DNA of 64,000 bases from Bryoerythrophyllum caledonicum. Lineage: Eukaryota; Streptophyta; Bryopsida; Pottiales; Pottiaceae. Numbering within the stretch: position 1 is the first letter of the stretch; each line of letters starts with the position of its first letter. This document shows, one piece after another, positions 11,851 through 23,830 of this stretch. The notes beneath the pieces were generated by a model. It did not search any database, had not been told where the DNA came from, and saw only the letters and a program-made list of their open reading frames with translations. The translations under genes and the position numbers were made by a program. The stretch is taken from contig OZ020515.1 of NCBI GenBank assembly GCA_963971425.1, forward strand, positions 5,534,291-5,598,290, read 5' to 3'.

Positions 11851-12997
11851 AAGTCGTTGCATTGCCTTGTGAGCTCCTTCTTGGCCCGAAAATGCTAAAA
11901 TCCTTGAATACCCCCCTTGGTTGCGAAAGAGGAAGTAATATGCATGGTCCCAGACTATAATGCGATGTTTCTCAATATAATCCTCAATATTGTCCAAGTC
12001 GTTTGCCTCCCAATTAATCGTGAGCTTCTCAGAAGCAATTGTATTGTTGACTGCTTCATTTGCAGCAAAATCCAACTACAATAACCAACAGCTAGAGTTA
12101 GAACCTTGAAGAAACAGTAATATGTCTTGTTCAATTGATGAAACATATGATAAGAAATAGAAAATAAGAAAGCATACAAGAAATTTAAAATCTAACGTGA
12201 ATATTTGAATGCAAATTACCTCAGCCCAAAATACCGCTTTGTGTAACCAAGAGTCAAGTTTCTCATCAGTAACACTAGGAGGTGGAAATTTCAATGCAGC
12301 TCTATTCATCTCGCTCGAGTTCCACCAGTCGAGCCAGTGAACCTTGTATTTTGGTTGGACAATTGACGCAGACATCTTCTGCAACTTCTCAAGAGACATT
12401 TTAGGCTTCTCCAGTTGACTGTAGTGAGTATTAATCTGTGAGCCTCCAAAATAATTAAGTCAATATGTTAACTAAATTAGATGCAAAAATGAATGAACTA
12501 TTGGGTCCACTTACGGCTTCAAGAAACATTGGACCGTTTGCTGGTCTGGCCACTGAAGTCATTTTATCAGATTCACTTCTATAAGATTTCACTTTTGCCA
12601 GAGATGCATCATTCATGGCCTTAGTGATACCGGCGGATGTTTGATTAGACTCCTCTGTGCGCTCCATATACAGACGTCCTACTTCGTCACTAGCAGCTGC
12701 AATCTCTTGCTGAAGTAGGTTGAGGTTAGAATAAAAATTTTAAAATGAAAGAAAACAAGTTCATTGATGATAGGGGGTTGAATTAAGAAATTGACAACAC
12801 TTACTCGATTGAGGAATCTGATAAAAACATCAGAGGTCAATGGATACCAGGCGTAGGGCCTAGGTCTATTCTCACATAATTTAAATTCTTCCTCAGTTAA
12901 CAAGTCCTTGAACTCAGTCAGATTGAACATCCCATAAGTCTTCACTCGGTGGAGTCTATGGACTAAGTTTGTTTTGACGTGGGCGTTTTCTCTGGAC
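11851..12997 (-). CDS. exons 5-8 of the same gene: middle region of unknown fold
   Basis: Four exons (12997-12805, 12709-12515, 12435-12220, 12075-11851) of 193, 195, 216 and 225 bp join in phase. They encode helical, Trp-rich protein (WLDWWN, YAWYPL, DHAYYFLF) with no cysteine cluster. I do not recognise a domain. All introns are short (about 95-145 bp), unlike the repeat-filled introns near either end of the gene. Confidence 0.7.
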
Positions 12998-13101
12998 CTA
13001 ATGAAGAAAAGCCAATATTGCAAATAAGTACATAATCATCACTGTAAAACAAATTAAGAGAACCTCAGCAATAGATTGAAAAATTCCAAAAAACAACTTA
13101 C

Positions 13102-13727
13102 TTTTTAATGTCATTCATGGCGTTGATGAGGACTCCAGTACTTCCGTCAGAAGATAGCAAAATAGAATCAACCGAGAAATGCCAATCAAAATCCTCACGA
13201 TGCAATCGAGATATATACCCTGTCCAAGCTTGGTGGCGATGATTCCCATCCCAAATGAAGAACATTTTCTCAGATAGATCTCCCCAATGCTTGTTACTTT
13301 TCAGCTCTTCCTCAAACGCATCATTTGCTAGAACCCAATGATGGTCCCAAGTACTCTTAATCTCATTAGAAACATGACGAGAAGTTCCTTTGTCATCTGT
13401 GATCGAAACGTAAAATACCCTATCACCTTCACGATATCCATGAACAAAATCTGACTCCAAATGCTTGATGTCTGACAACAGAAGAGGCCAAACTTTGGGT
13501 AAAGGTATCATGCGACAAAGAGGGATCTTCAGTCGAGATAAAGAGTGGGGCTTGAAACGAAGAAGTTGAATGATGGAATTAGAATCCAACCTCTCCTTCA
13601 ACTTAATGGCATCTTCGGCGCGGTCAATGGAGAGCTTATCATCAATAACGCGACCCTCCAACTCGTTGACAGTAGGCGAGGATGGCTTATCACCATCTAC
13701 AGGTTCATCCATATCCGGATCGCTTCT
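13102..13727 (-). CDS. exon 4 of the same gene: ParB/sulfiredoxin-like domain
   Basis: This 208-codon exon starts after acceptor TTGACAG and ends at donor GTAAGT in phase 2. An acidic Pro/Ser-rich part is followed by a domain whose end reads FFIWDGNHRHQAW. DGNHR with a following small or aromatic residue is the signature of the ParB-like nuclease/CTPase fold (DGxHRxxA), which in phages and plasmids is often fused to adenine or cytosine methylases. The upstream strands are diverged, so the call rests on this motif and on the linked methyltransferase. A structure search would decide it. Confidence 0.55.
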
Positions 13728-13769
13728 CTGTCAATTCAATGCATAAAATTCAAGACGCCAATGATATAT

Positions 13770-16260
13770 CAGCACCATCAACACATGGATGAACACCATA
13801 AGAAGACCAGCAGTTGAACACGAAGACCAGCAAGAGAAGACCATAACAATTCAGGCGACCAACACTTAAGAATGGGTGGACATAAAATGACATCACTATC
13901 ACCATGAACACAAGGATAATAACCAAGACAACCAACAGTCCAGCATGACAAGGAAAAGACGACCAACATCAGCAAAAGGATGAAAACCAGCGAGAGCAGT
14001 TCGCATGACAAGAGGAAGACGACCAGAATTTCCAATGCGAGGAAGACCAGCAAGACAAGATGAGCATGACACGAGGAAGACTTCTTGCGCCATACCACGA
14101 GCATGACCCGAGAATACAAGTAAACCTAAAGGCGCAAAGACTCACCACTCTCCGTGGGCCTTCACTCTTGCCTCCGTGTGAACTTGCAACCTAGAGCAGA
14201 GAAAAGTAACCATTAGAAACTCTACAATAGCACCATGAAAAGCAGGACCTTCAACACGATAAAGACATGAATGTGAAGACCAGCACGACTGCACGTTCAC
14301 AAGAGAACGACCAGTGGCACCAGCATGACGACACCATCATGTCAAAACGAGCATGATCGGAAAGCATGACAATGAAAAGAGCATGACATCACCAGCATGA
14401 CAACGGGAAGACGACTAGCATCATCATGAGCATCAAAGACAGCAAGAGAAGACCAGCATGACAAGAAGTCGACCAGCATCATAATGAGGATCAAAGTCAG
14501 CAAGAGAAGACCAGCATGACAAGAAGAAGACGACCTAAACCTACACACAGGTTGGAGACTACAAGTTAAAAAAATGGACCCTGGAGGCACCTCAGTGCCG
14601 AGGCCCCAATTTTCCATAGACTCTGAATTTGTTGTACTACTCCAAATGTAATTAACATGACACCACGAGCACCATGAGCACGAAGATGTTCACCATGACA
14701 TGACTAGCATGACAAGGAAAAGACGACCAACACCTTTAAAGATGGTGGAGACTACAAGTTTAAAAAAAGGACCCTGGAGGCACCTCGGTGCCAAGGCCCC
14801 TATTATCCTTAGACTCTAAACTTGTTGTACTACTCCAAATGTAATTAACATGAGACGAAGAGCACCATGAGCACGAAGATGAACACCATGACATGACCAG
14901 CATGACAAGGGGAAGATAACCAGCATCACCATGATGATCAAAGACAGCTAGAGAAGACCAGCATGACAAGAAGAAGACGACCTAAACCTACACACAGGTT
15001 GGAGATTACAAGTTAAAAAAATGGACCCTGGAGGCACCTCGGTGCCGAGGCGGTGAGGCCCCTATTTTCCATAGACTCTGAACTTCTTGTTCTACTCCAA
15101 ATGTAATTAACATGACACCACAAGCACCATGAGCACAAAGATGAACACCATGACATGACCAACATGACAAGGGAAAGACGACCAGCACCTTTAAAGATGG
15201 TGGAGACTACAAGTAAAAAAAATGGACCTTGGAGGCACCTATGTGCCGAGGCCCCTATTTTCCATAGACTCTGAACTTGTTGTACTACTCCAAATGTAAT
15301 TAACATGACACCACAAGCACCATGAGCACGAAGATGAATACCATGACATGACTAGCATGACAAGGGAAAGACGACCAACACCTTTAAAGATAGTGGAGAC
15401 TACAAGTTTAAAAAAATGGACCTTAGAGGCACCAATGTGCCGAGGCCCCTATTTTCCTTAGACTCTGAACTTGTTGTACTACTCCTAATGTAATTATCAT
15501 GACACCACGCGCACCATGAGCACGAAGATGAACACCATGACATGACCAGCATGTCAAGGGAAAGACGACCAGCATCATCATGAGCATGAAAGACAGCAAG
15601 AGAAGACCAGCATGACAAGAAGACGACCTAAACCTACAGAGGTTGGAGACTACAAGTTCAAAAAATTGGCCCTGGAGGCACCTTGGTGCGGAGGCCCCTA
15701 TTTTCCTAAGACTCTGAACTTGTTGTTCTACTCCAAATGCAATTAATATGAGACGAAGAGCACCATGAACACGAGGATAGTCACAATGAAGAGCGATATA
15801 TCAAGATAATGACAAACTGCTAGACAAGACCAGTCAAGCATGAGGAAGACGACTAGCATCACGAAAACAAGATTACATGATGCAGAAAAGGAGAAAAGTG
15901 GCACCTGGGTATCGACCGCACCACTCTCGCCTCCTTCTGGTCTTGCAACCTGTCAGAGAAGATCTCATCAGTACCTGAACACGAGTACTCAAAGACGAGG
16001 ATGACGAGCAACACCATCTCTTTCCAACAGCCCATCGATCACAAGTTAAAATAATGATGTAAGGATGTTCCTTGGTGCCGAGGCCCTAATCTGTTTTTAA
16101 TTGTGAATTGGCAGTACTCAAGGTCAAGAAAACTGTAGATAAAGATACGAGCACGATCCACACAAGGGACAAGGGGAAGACCGGACCTACGCTAGAGATG
16201 GAAGACTAGCATCATCAACACGGGGATAGAGAACTACAGAATATGACGAGGAAGACGACC
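13770..16260. repeat. larger satellite array of the same family in introns 1-3
   Basis: The same unit as at 9.5-10.5 kb, about ten copies, in varying truncation. Palindrome cores near 14584, 14776, 15031, 15233, 15426 and 15676 read GGCACCTCGGTGCCGAGGCC or close variants, followed by CCCTATTTTCC. Two small exons (14146-14190 and 15905-15949) sit inside the array. Unit similarity is higher within 14.5-15.7 kb than to the 9.5-kb array, which points to local amplification. Confidence 0.85.
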
Positions 16261-16521
16261 AGCACACAAACCGCGCAAGACGAGATGAAGAGAACAGTCC
16301 AAATCAACAAAACGAAGAAGAACGGCGAGAAGAGACCTCCATGACTCGACCTTCGCGCGGTAGGTGGGCAGCAAAAAATTTCGAGTACCGGCGAAGAAGA
16401 AGGTCGACCAAGGTGAGTGCGGGCAGATACCTTCCACCGTCTACAGAGGATGATAACTAGCCAGAGGACCAGGTGTAGGTTAGACACTGTAATAGGGTTT
16501 AGCAATTTCGGAACAAATTAC

Positions 16522-16957
16522 CTCCACAGCTGGTTCGAAAAGGTGGAGATTGAGAACTCCAGCTTCCCGCTCTGATTGTAATTTTTGAGATTCTAACACT
16601 ATCTGCAAAATTTCCCGATTACTCGATGTTTTCAGCAAATCGTCGCCTTCTCCATCGATCTCACATTGAGATAATAGAACCTCCCCTTCAGAAAACTATT
16701 TCGGTGAGTCTCTTCCACCACCCTCATATCCTAACTCATTCTCAACTCATGTGTCTTGAATAAGTGCCTCATCGAATGCAGCACTCAACGAAGTGCCCTT
16801 TGAATCCAACCTTCTAACCTTTGATTTCCTCGTCATCCTAGAATACTCTAGCTGTCTCGGTGTTGAGAATCTAAGCCCACGTTTCCTACGACTCTTCTTT
16901 GGCTCCTCCTACATCTCTTTCGATCTGAGACACTACATCCATGGCTCCAAAAAAACA
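16522..16957 (-). CDS. exon 1 of the ParB-like/methyltransferase gene: basic, NLS-like N-terminus
   Basis: The frame reads KKSRRKRGL, then FSTPRQLEYSRMTRKSKV, then an acidic helical part ending FEPAVE before donor GTAATT. The basic part suggests a nuclear signal and DNA contact. The nested copy has a clearly related exon at 21.4-21.7 kb (KKKKKRKRGL, then KQLRKARMARRKAQ). Three in-frame stops (TAG, TGA, TAG) break it; each fits a C-to-T change in CAG or CGA. The true start codon is not certain, because a TAG lies just upstream of the basic part. Confidence 0.6.
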
Positions 16958-17444
16958 CAGCCTTCACTATAATAGTTGTACATTTTGCAACCCTTCCAGT
17001 TCACTAACCCAGTCCACTAATTGGTTCTCCCATTCATGCTACACTTGTTCTCTATAATTCATGAATAGGCGTCCCCAATGTTTACAAAACATCAATGCAA
17101 GCCGCCATTTTAACCCTAGCTTACTCGGATTCCGCATCTCAAATTCCCATATTTATCAAATTAATAGACAAAATCCAAATATGTAACTGACAGCCGCCAA
17201 ATGAATGGCACGATTTACTTGCCTTCATTAAATTTCGACCATATCGTCAGACCGCCAAGAATCAGCCGCATTTCAAATCTTAGTTTGCCTATATTGCTTA
17301 AACGACCTAAACCTCACGGTTATGAGTTTTGTTAATATCTAATCAACCATGCTAGTCACTAGCCTTTCCTATTTAACTAAATCATTTGGTAGAAGATCTC
17401 AGTTACACTGTCTTTCCAAAGAACTTCTTGCTTCAAATCGCATC
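16958..17444. promoter_or_regulatory. divergent promoter region between the two transposon genes
   Basis: About 490 bp separate the first recognised codons of the minus-strand methyltransferase-like gene from the ATG of the plus-strand transposase. The stretch is AT/C-rich with no open frame. Both genes point outward, so they must start here and could share control. I see no certain TATA box or other site. Confidence 0.45.
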
Positions 17445-18898
17445 ATGGCAATGGCTAGCCTTCGTGGTCTAAATGGCACGTTACCCCTTTGTCTTCCACT
17501 CGATGCTGATGGAGTTGTCTAGGTCTTGGAGTCGATGGTCAGTCACCATTTCAATCTCGTTAGAGAGTCTGTCTAGATAGAACAAGAAGTTAATGATGCC
17601 AAGGGAATCCATGTTGTTGCAACTGTTTTACAAAGAAAACAGGTTAAGGATTCCGAGCTTACCTGGAGACTCCCGGTTGGGAAGTTTAGAGTGTTTGGTG
17701 ATCCCGTTCTGACCTCTCTCCGTACTCCTGAATCAGAAAAATCCACAATCAATTCTGTCTTCGCTTCTCATGTGAAGTTGGAGTCCTCCAATCCTGAAAC
17801 GGTCATTCTCAGTGAGTCTTCCAATGATGAGATCCTCCCTAGAGCACGACCTCAGTACTCCTTCCTCTCACCAATTATAGAAACAGTGCTAGAGATACCT
17901 GAAAGTGGTTCTCAGTCCATTTTGAGCCATCCTTCCCAGAATTCAAGATCTCCTCTACCGCCTAAAGTTGATACTTCCTCTATTTTAGACTGCCTCAAGC
18001 AATTACAAAGTAGGCCTAGGGAAAAGAATGATCTAAAGTTCCTAAATCTAGATACACTTTGTTACGAGAAGGTCAAGTATCTCCCAGAAAATTTCAATGG
18101 TGACGTCTTGTTTGAGTTCCCCCCGCTTAGTAGTTCTGCTTCTCCATCTATAGCTCGCCAAATGGAAGGCATAGACAAACGATACGATGGACATGTGTGG
18201 ACAAAAACTTTCACCATTAACATTGTCAATGATTTTGGTCTCACCTTCAGGTGTTCTAGCTGTGTTGGCCATCTCCAATGCATGAACAACGCTTGCCCTC
18301 GGATGCGACGGACTGGCTCCAGAAACGAAACGAAACGAAGTGGGAAGGAATTTCCCAACATGTCATTCCAATAGAAAACGAGGCACCTCCAAATTCTACG
18401 CTAGCATGCCGGATCTGTAAGTCCCATCCATCTTCTCTTGACACATGTCCTTGCCGGATGTATTATGTTGTCAATACGAATGGACTAGCTAGAGCATGTA
18501 TTCATGTGGGAACCCATCAACATCCGGGTGCTAAAGGCACATGCCGAGAATCTATTGAAAGAGCCACAGAGTTAGTAGGAAACGAAGTGCTTAGAACTCC
18601 TACGGCAAAGAATTCTGCCATTGCTCTAGCTGCTAGTAAAGAGTTTCTTTCGTCTGAAATCTTTGCACTTGACCGAGAGGGCACCCCAGAACCGCTCCGA
18701 GGTGACTCTCTTGACAAGGTTATAGAAAGGTTTAGGATACTCAGTTCACCTAATATCAGAAATGCTATCTCGACCATGCGACGGACTGCTAATGGAGGAC
18801 CTCCTGACAACATCATAAAGTTAAAGTTGAAAAGTCCGTACGCGTACATCCAAGATAGCGTCTTCCCAGGGCAAGGCAAGGAGACAACAACAAGACCG

Positions 18899-18939
18899 TG
18901 TGAGCGGTTGGAGAGCGTTCATCGTGAGCGGTGAGCGAA
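18899..18939 (+). repeat. left inverted repeat of the nested element
   Basis: Contains GTGAGCG at 18900, 18924 and 18931. It matches the minus strand of 26062-26105 except for about six substitutions and one short gap. The match extends a few bases outward as GACCRTG. Confidence 0.8.
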
Positions 18940-19056
18940 GATTAGATACCTAAAATTAGGATTTTTCAAAATTTGCACAATTTTTTTTAAAAATTTGGAT
19001 ACTGATCTGATAAGTTTTAGGATTTCTAGATGTCTAAATTTGGAATATTCTATGAA

Positions 19057-19175
19057 CCTATCACCGTGGATTATTTTTAAGCTGCCCCCTTATGATGGTT
19101 ATTGGTGATTTCAACTCATTGTAATTTTAAAGATAAACAATAAAATCTTGGAAATTGGGGTCCTATTACCGTGGA
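19057..19175. promoter_or_regulatory. subterminal motif CCTATYACCGTGGA, two copies
   Basis: CCTATCACCGTGGA (19057-19070) and CCTATTACCGTGGA (19162-19175) lie 160-275 bp inside the left end of the nested element. The reverse form recurs three times near its right end and once near the right end of the outer element. Transposase binding sites are often short subterminal repeats in inverted order; this is a candidate, not shown. Confidence 0.5.
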
Positions 19176-19476
19176 ACTAGTGCCAAACTTCTGTTTCTGA
19201 CGATTGTAAATATTAGCCTTTTTAGATCCTAAATTACTCTCTTGGGTTAAAAAAACCAGGGATTGGTCTAAAATTTGGAATAAATAAAGGAACAGAGCGA
19301 TTTGCATCATCACATTTGTGGAGTGGAATGAACACTGAATATGTAGCTTCATAATCCAAAAAACATACAAACAGTGATAGAAATTAGAATTAGAAAACAA
19401 CAGAACAATATTGCCTAGGCTTATAATACGTAGGTCTGTAGAAACTTAATGAGTAACTTATTATCTACCTTAAGTT

Positions 19477-20990
19477 TCAAACATGCTTATGGGAAAGAAT
19501 CGCTCGTACTACGAGCATGAGTTTGTTGAAGCTAAGTGTTGGAGCATGGACAAATAAGCCCTCCATCTCGTCAAGCTTGCACACGATTGCATAAACAAAG
19601 TATAGATGCTTGCAATTAACCCAAGACCAACCAGATCGGTTGGCCTTTGCCTGCATTGTAACAAAGTCCAAGCATGTGCAAGCCGGAAATGAACTAAGCG
19701 TAAGAATGTAGTGCTCCAAGGCATGGGTAGTTGAGGAGTTAACTTCCAAATCGACAATGCAGCCAAATCCTGAGAAGGGTACCATTGTGCGCTTCTAAAT
19801 TTTTGCCTTGAGAATGACGCCAGACCCCCATCACTGAAGTTGTGCAGCGGCTGGACCGGCGAAACGACGCTTCATCGTTTTAGTAAAGCGGGACGTAGGA
19901 TGTTTGTCAGCGTCCTCTGGGATTGGGTACGTAGCAAGGTCAATACCATCAATTATGGTTGCATGAAAGTGTCCGCGGGGAGACACTTCTCGTTCCTGAG
20001 GAAGTTGGAAACCGGCGCGCTCAAGGGCAATGATATCCGACCGCTTCAGGTTGGTGCCCCTTTTAATAGGTGAGATTTGGGGAATACTATCCGGGCAAGT
20101 AAGAACCTACTTTTTGGAAGAGCCCAACACACAACGATGAATGCCGTCAGGGCAGAAATAAAACTCATGTCGCTGGTTTCTACCAGTGTGGTAGTTCGTC
20201 CAAATCCCTCTACATGTGGGACATGCAGTGGCCTTATTCTTCTGTATGATCTTCATTGTGCACTGCTTCTTTGAGATGGCCTGGAGAGCCTAACACGCTA
20301 CACTGGTGCGATGTTTAGGTACTCGGGTGATATGCCATTCCGAAACATCACAATCAGATTCCTCTACCCCCGTAACATGTGTGGGTCGACTACCACGGAC
20401 ATGAAGGTTGTCCATAAGTTCTGGACCAAGAGAATCATCGCTGCCAATAACAAGGTCAATATCTACATCCCGGTCTCCATCCTCATCAACCTCTTCAAGG
20501 ACTTCACAAGTCTTTTGGGCCTTGGCCGACCTGGTATCCACTCGGGGACGGGAGAAATTCATCTTCTCTGGGCGGTGCGAGTCAAACTTTGATCCTAGGG
20601 GTAGATTAAGCTTGCGCTTGGTTGATCCAAAAACTTCTTCACCAGCGAAATGCGGAGGGCGTGTAAGGATGTTTGTTGAGTTTTGGAATTTCTCCATTGT
20701 TGCCTTAATTTTTATTTTGTTGTATTTTTTTGGGGTCTCTAGACTCTTGGACTCTCCTCAATCTCAGTTCGTTCTTACTTGGACCAGTTCCTCCACGTTC
20801 ACTCTTCAGGAACAAAATATAGTGAGTAACCTGCATGAATGCCCTGACATAATCAACCAAAGTTGCCTAAAAGAGGTCGTTGCCCTTGTTCCCGGACGCT
20901 TGGAGCCACTTGTTGTGCATTGTCTCTGCAAGGTTGCACCTTGGCATGCTTGCCCGCTCGTCGTCTGGAAGATTCTAGAAACATGAATCG
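19477..20990 (-). pseudogene. C-terminal half of a second MULE transposase
   Basis: Minus-strand blocks match the outer transposase in the same order: CNLAETMHNKWLQ (about 20.94 kb), EEVFGSTKRKLNLP (about 20.64 kb), a linker, a Cys block CPTC...FYFC (about 20.2-20.1 kb) and a SWIM finger CTC...NCKHLYFVY near 19.63 kb. Frames change between blocks and stops occur, so it is dead. The N-terminal and catalytic parts are absent: the plus-strand gene of the same element begins at 21.4 kb, so an internal deletion removed them. Confidence 0.8.
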
Positions 20991-22649
20991 ATTACACAAA
21001 CATCCAATCAAGAAAAGTTTTATCCCGGAATGTACTTAAAGTGAATTAAGAAACAAGGTAATGTAAGGGGCTCACCAAGGTCATAGCTCCACCCCACTGA
21101 AGGTCATATCCTCTTAATGGTCATTCAAATTGGCGGTGTATGACAATATCCAATCTACAACAACAATTTTATGGCGTCCCATATCCCATTATTATTGTGT
21201 GAGGCATGTTTTGACAATTGTGCTTATATGGGCTTTGAGTTACTGTCTTCTATAAATTTACAAACTTTTAGTGGATATGCTTTGATTAGAAAGAAAACAA
21301 CACTTAATGGATACCATCAACCAATATTCAATTAGTCTTAGTGGATGGGATACCTTTGCAGTCATTGAATTAGATCATTCTATTGTCTTGTGGAATTCTC
21401 GCTGAGTAAATTAGATATATTGCAGATGCTCAAAGAAGTTGTCGCCTCCACAAGTGCTCATTTAGTTGAGGAAAAAAAGAAGAAGAAGAGGAAACGCGGA
21501 CTCTTCTTCTCAAGTAGCAAGCAGTTGAGGAAGGCAAGGATGGCAAGACGTAAGGCTCAGATTGTAGAGGATGATTTAGGAGATACTCCGTGTGTCCTAT
21601 CCTTTGAAATCGGTGCAAGTTTAAGTTTGCCAAATAAGGAGAGGTTGGTGGATTGCCAACAATTCAAATGGACAATGACATGCAAGACGAGGAGGATGAC
21701 GAGGGCAATCATCACTGTGGGCATTTGGTATGTGATCTCAATAATACTTCAATATTTTTTATTTGATAGACGTCATTTCAACATGTTGTTGGTCAAAAAC
21801 GACATCATATCTTGTTAAAATACGACATTTTTCATATAGAATATTGTAGCTGACAATTGCACCTTTTGACATTGAAGGGTTATAGAATGATAAGGCCCAT
21901 ATATTCATTTTATAGTTCATTGAACTATCAACAACAATTTGATGACTAAATGATATTCTAATGCGTTACACAGGTAAAACCAAAGCAATTGATATGATTT
22001 AACGATCATATGCTTGTAATTTCTATTTGACTATCACCAATGTGTACAATTATACCGGAACGAGGATCTAAATGTGCAACTGAAATGTACCAGTAACGAG
22101 GATCTAAATGAGTTAATCACGACATCTATATGGATAAGATGAAGACTGTACGGTACATCTACATCGATGTGATTTTGATCTGAATCAAGATGTGCAACTT
22201 AATTTGATACTTTTGAAAATTTGCAAATATGAAGATTTGAAATCCTAAATCCCTCCCATTTTCATTGGATCTTGAGCTTAGTTTAGTCTCTTTCACATAT
22301 GAGAATTGCTATGCAGGAGGAGCAGCCATCGATTGCGTGTCGTGAGGAAGAGATTTACGACGGAGATTGTGACGACATGAACTTGAGCGCGTTGAATGAC
22401 GAGGAGGACGGAGGCAAACATGATGCTGAGGACGACACTCAAGCTCCCGACTCGACAGCTGCAGGTGAGTATCCCAAGATCTCTCCATTCTGACTTTGTC
22501 ACAGGTGAGCTTAACCCCTGAGAACCCTAGCGTCGGAAGCAACCTTTGTCTGTCCCTGCCGAACCTCTAGTTTCTGCGATAGACGCCAGGGATCACGAGT
22601 CGGAGTATACATTTAGGGTTTGAAGAAACAAAACTCGCAATAGTCTAGA

Positions 22650-23080
22650 CAAAGCTGTGCCGGCAAGGGTTACGAGCGCGAGTGAATGGTGTGCGGAAAC
22701 TGGCCGTGTAGGGGGCTGCCGGTGCTGGCGAGGGTCTTGACCACGTAATTCTTGGTTTGTTGAAACTGGCCGTGGATGGGCCGCCGGTGCCGGCGAGGGT
22801 CTCAACCTTCACGGAATGATATGCAAAATGCGCAGAGGAGGGGGTCGCCGGTGCCGGCCAGGGTCTCAACCTACATAGTATGATGTGCAAAATTTCCATT
22901 GGAAGGGGTCGCCGGTGCCGGCCAGGGTCTCAACCTACTCAGAATGATGTGTAGGTTTTGTAGTGGAGGGGGTCGTCAGTGCCGGCAAGGGTCTCACCGA
23001 TAAAGAATGATGTACAAAATTTGTAGTCGAAGGGGTCGCCGGTGCCGACCAGGGTCTCAATCATACAGAATAGCAGACAT
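22650..23080. repeat. about 64-bp tandem array with core GCCGGTGCCGGC, 7 units
   Basis: Units start GGGTCGCCGGTGCCGGC followed by CAGGGTCTCAACC, at about 22651, 22712, 22778, 22842, 22907, 22970 and 23034. The core is a palindrome with arms GCCGG/CCGGC around TG. The array lies in an intron of the second methyltransferase-like copy, in the same relative place as the outer copy's satellite, but its sequence is different. Confidence 0.85.
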
Positions 23081-23329
23081 TGCGGCCCGGGGACTGGTGC
23101 GCGCGTACCAAAATGAGAGTATCAAGCAGGTAATTAAGTCTAGATGGACAAGAGAGGTCCTGAAATCACCGAGTACATCTCAGATTTTGGTCTTTTGCAG
23201 GTTTTTTGGTAACGACTTCAACTGTGATGTTATCAATGGTGGCATACAATGGTACAAAGGCCTGAGTTAAGGGAGGCTTGTGGTGCGCATCCTTCTCTTA
23301 ACAGCGTGGTACTTCTGGTATGAGGATGG

Positions 23330-23830
23330 TGAAGCACGCTCTTGAGAATTTGATGCCATTTCTAAAATGGTATGGCACATCAGAAATGGAGCTCGGATGA
23401 AAGAGTTGTGTCTGAATGAAGTTTCGTGTAAGCACTTTCAAAGGGCAGCCGGAGCCGGCGGGGGTCTAGAACATGTTCTTGAGAGTTTGATGCCATTTCT
23501 AAAATGATATGGCACATTAAAAATGGAGCTCGGATGAGAGAGTTGTGTATGAATGAAGTTTTGTGTAAGCACTCCCAAAGGGGTCGCCGGTGCCGGCGGG
23601 GGCCTAGAGCACGCTCTTGAGAATTTGATGCCATTTCTAAAATGGTATGGCACATTAAAAATGGAGCTTGGATGAGAGAGTTGTGTGTGAATGAAGTTTT
23701 GTATAAGCACTTCCAAAGGGCAGCCGGTGCCGGCGGGGGTCTAAAACACGCTCTTGAGAATTTGATGCCATTTCTAAAATGGTGTAGCACATTAGAAATG
23801 AAGTTAAGACGAGAAAGTTATGCATGAATG
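23330..23830. repeat. about 136-bp tandem array with the same palindrome core, 4 units
   Basis: Units begin CACGCTCTTGAGAATTTGATG at about 23336, 23471 (CATGTTC), 23611 and 23747, so the period is 135-140 bp. Each carries CAGCCGGTGCCGGCGGGGG or a close form. Degenerate copies run on to about 24.3 kb, partly with the palindrome lost (for example near 24035). The core links this array to the 64-bp one, although the rest of the unit differs. Confidence 0.85.

Larger units (their letters stand above)
8491..16957 (-). pseudogene. ParB-like/amino-methyltransferase fusion gene, 13 exons, with nonsense mutations
   Basis: Exons (minus strand): about 16957-16522, 15949-15905, 14190-14146, 13727-13102, 12997-12805, 12709-12515, 12435-12220, 12075-11851, 11705-11046, 10949-10605, 9440-9161, 9080-8880 and about 8730-8491. 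Nearly every junction is GT-AG and the reading phase is kept from exon 1 to exon 12, which chance would not give. Order of parts: basic N-terminus; two small related exons; ParB-like domain; unknown middle; Lys/Thr-rich linker; methyltransferase-like domain split by a 1.2-kb intron full of repeats; acidic tail. Stops interrupt it: TAG, TGA and TAG in exon 1, and TAG at 11214-11216. The last junction does not keep phase well, so the C-terminus is unsure. About 1,190 codons. It is divergent from the transposase gene; likely job: element replication, targeting or modification (inference). Confidence 0.82.

Noticed and set aside
9576-15618. Many minus-strand ORFs rich in Cys, Trp, Ser and Val (LVMLVMSWCSSSCSW type)
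   Set aside because: They are translations of the satellite array in introns, with no splice support, and differ only as the repeat units do.
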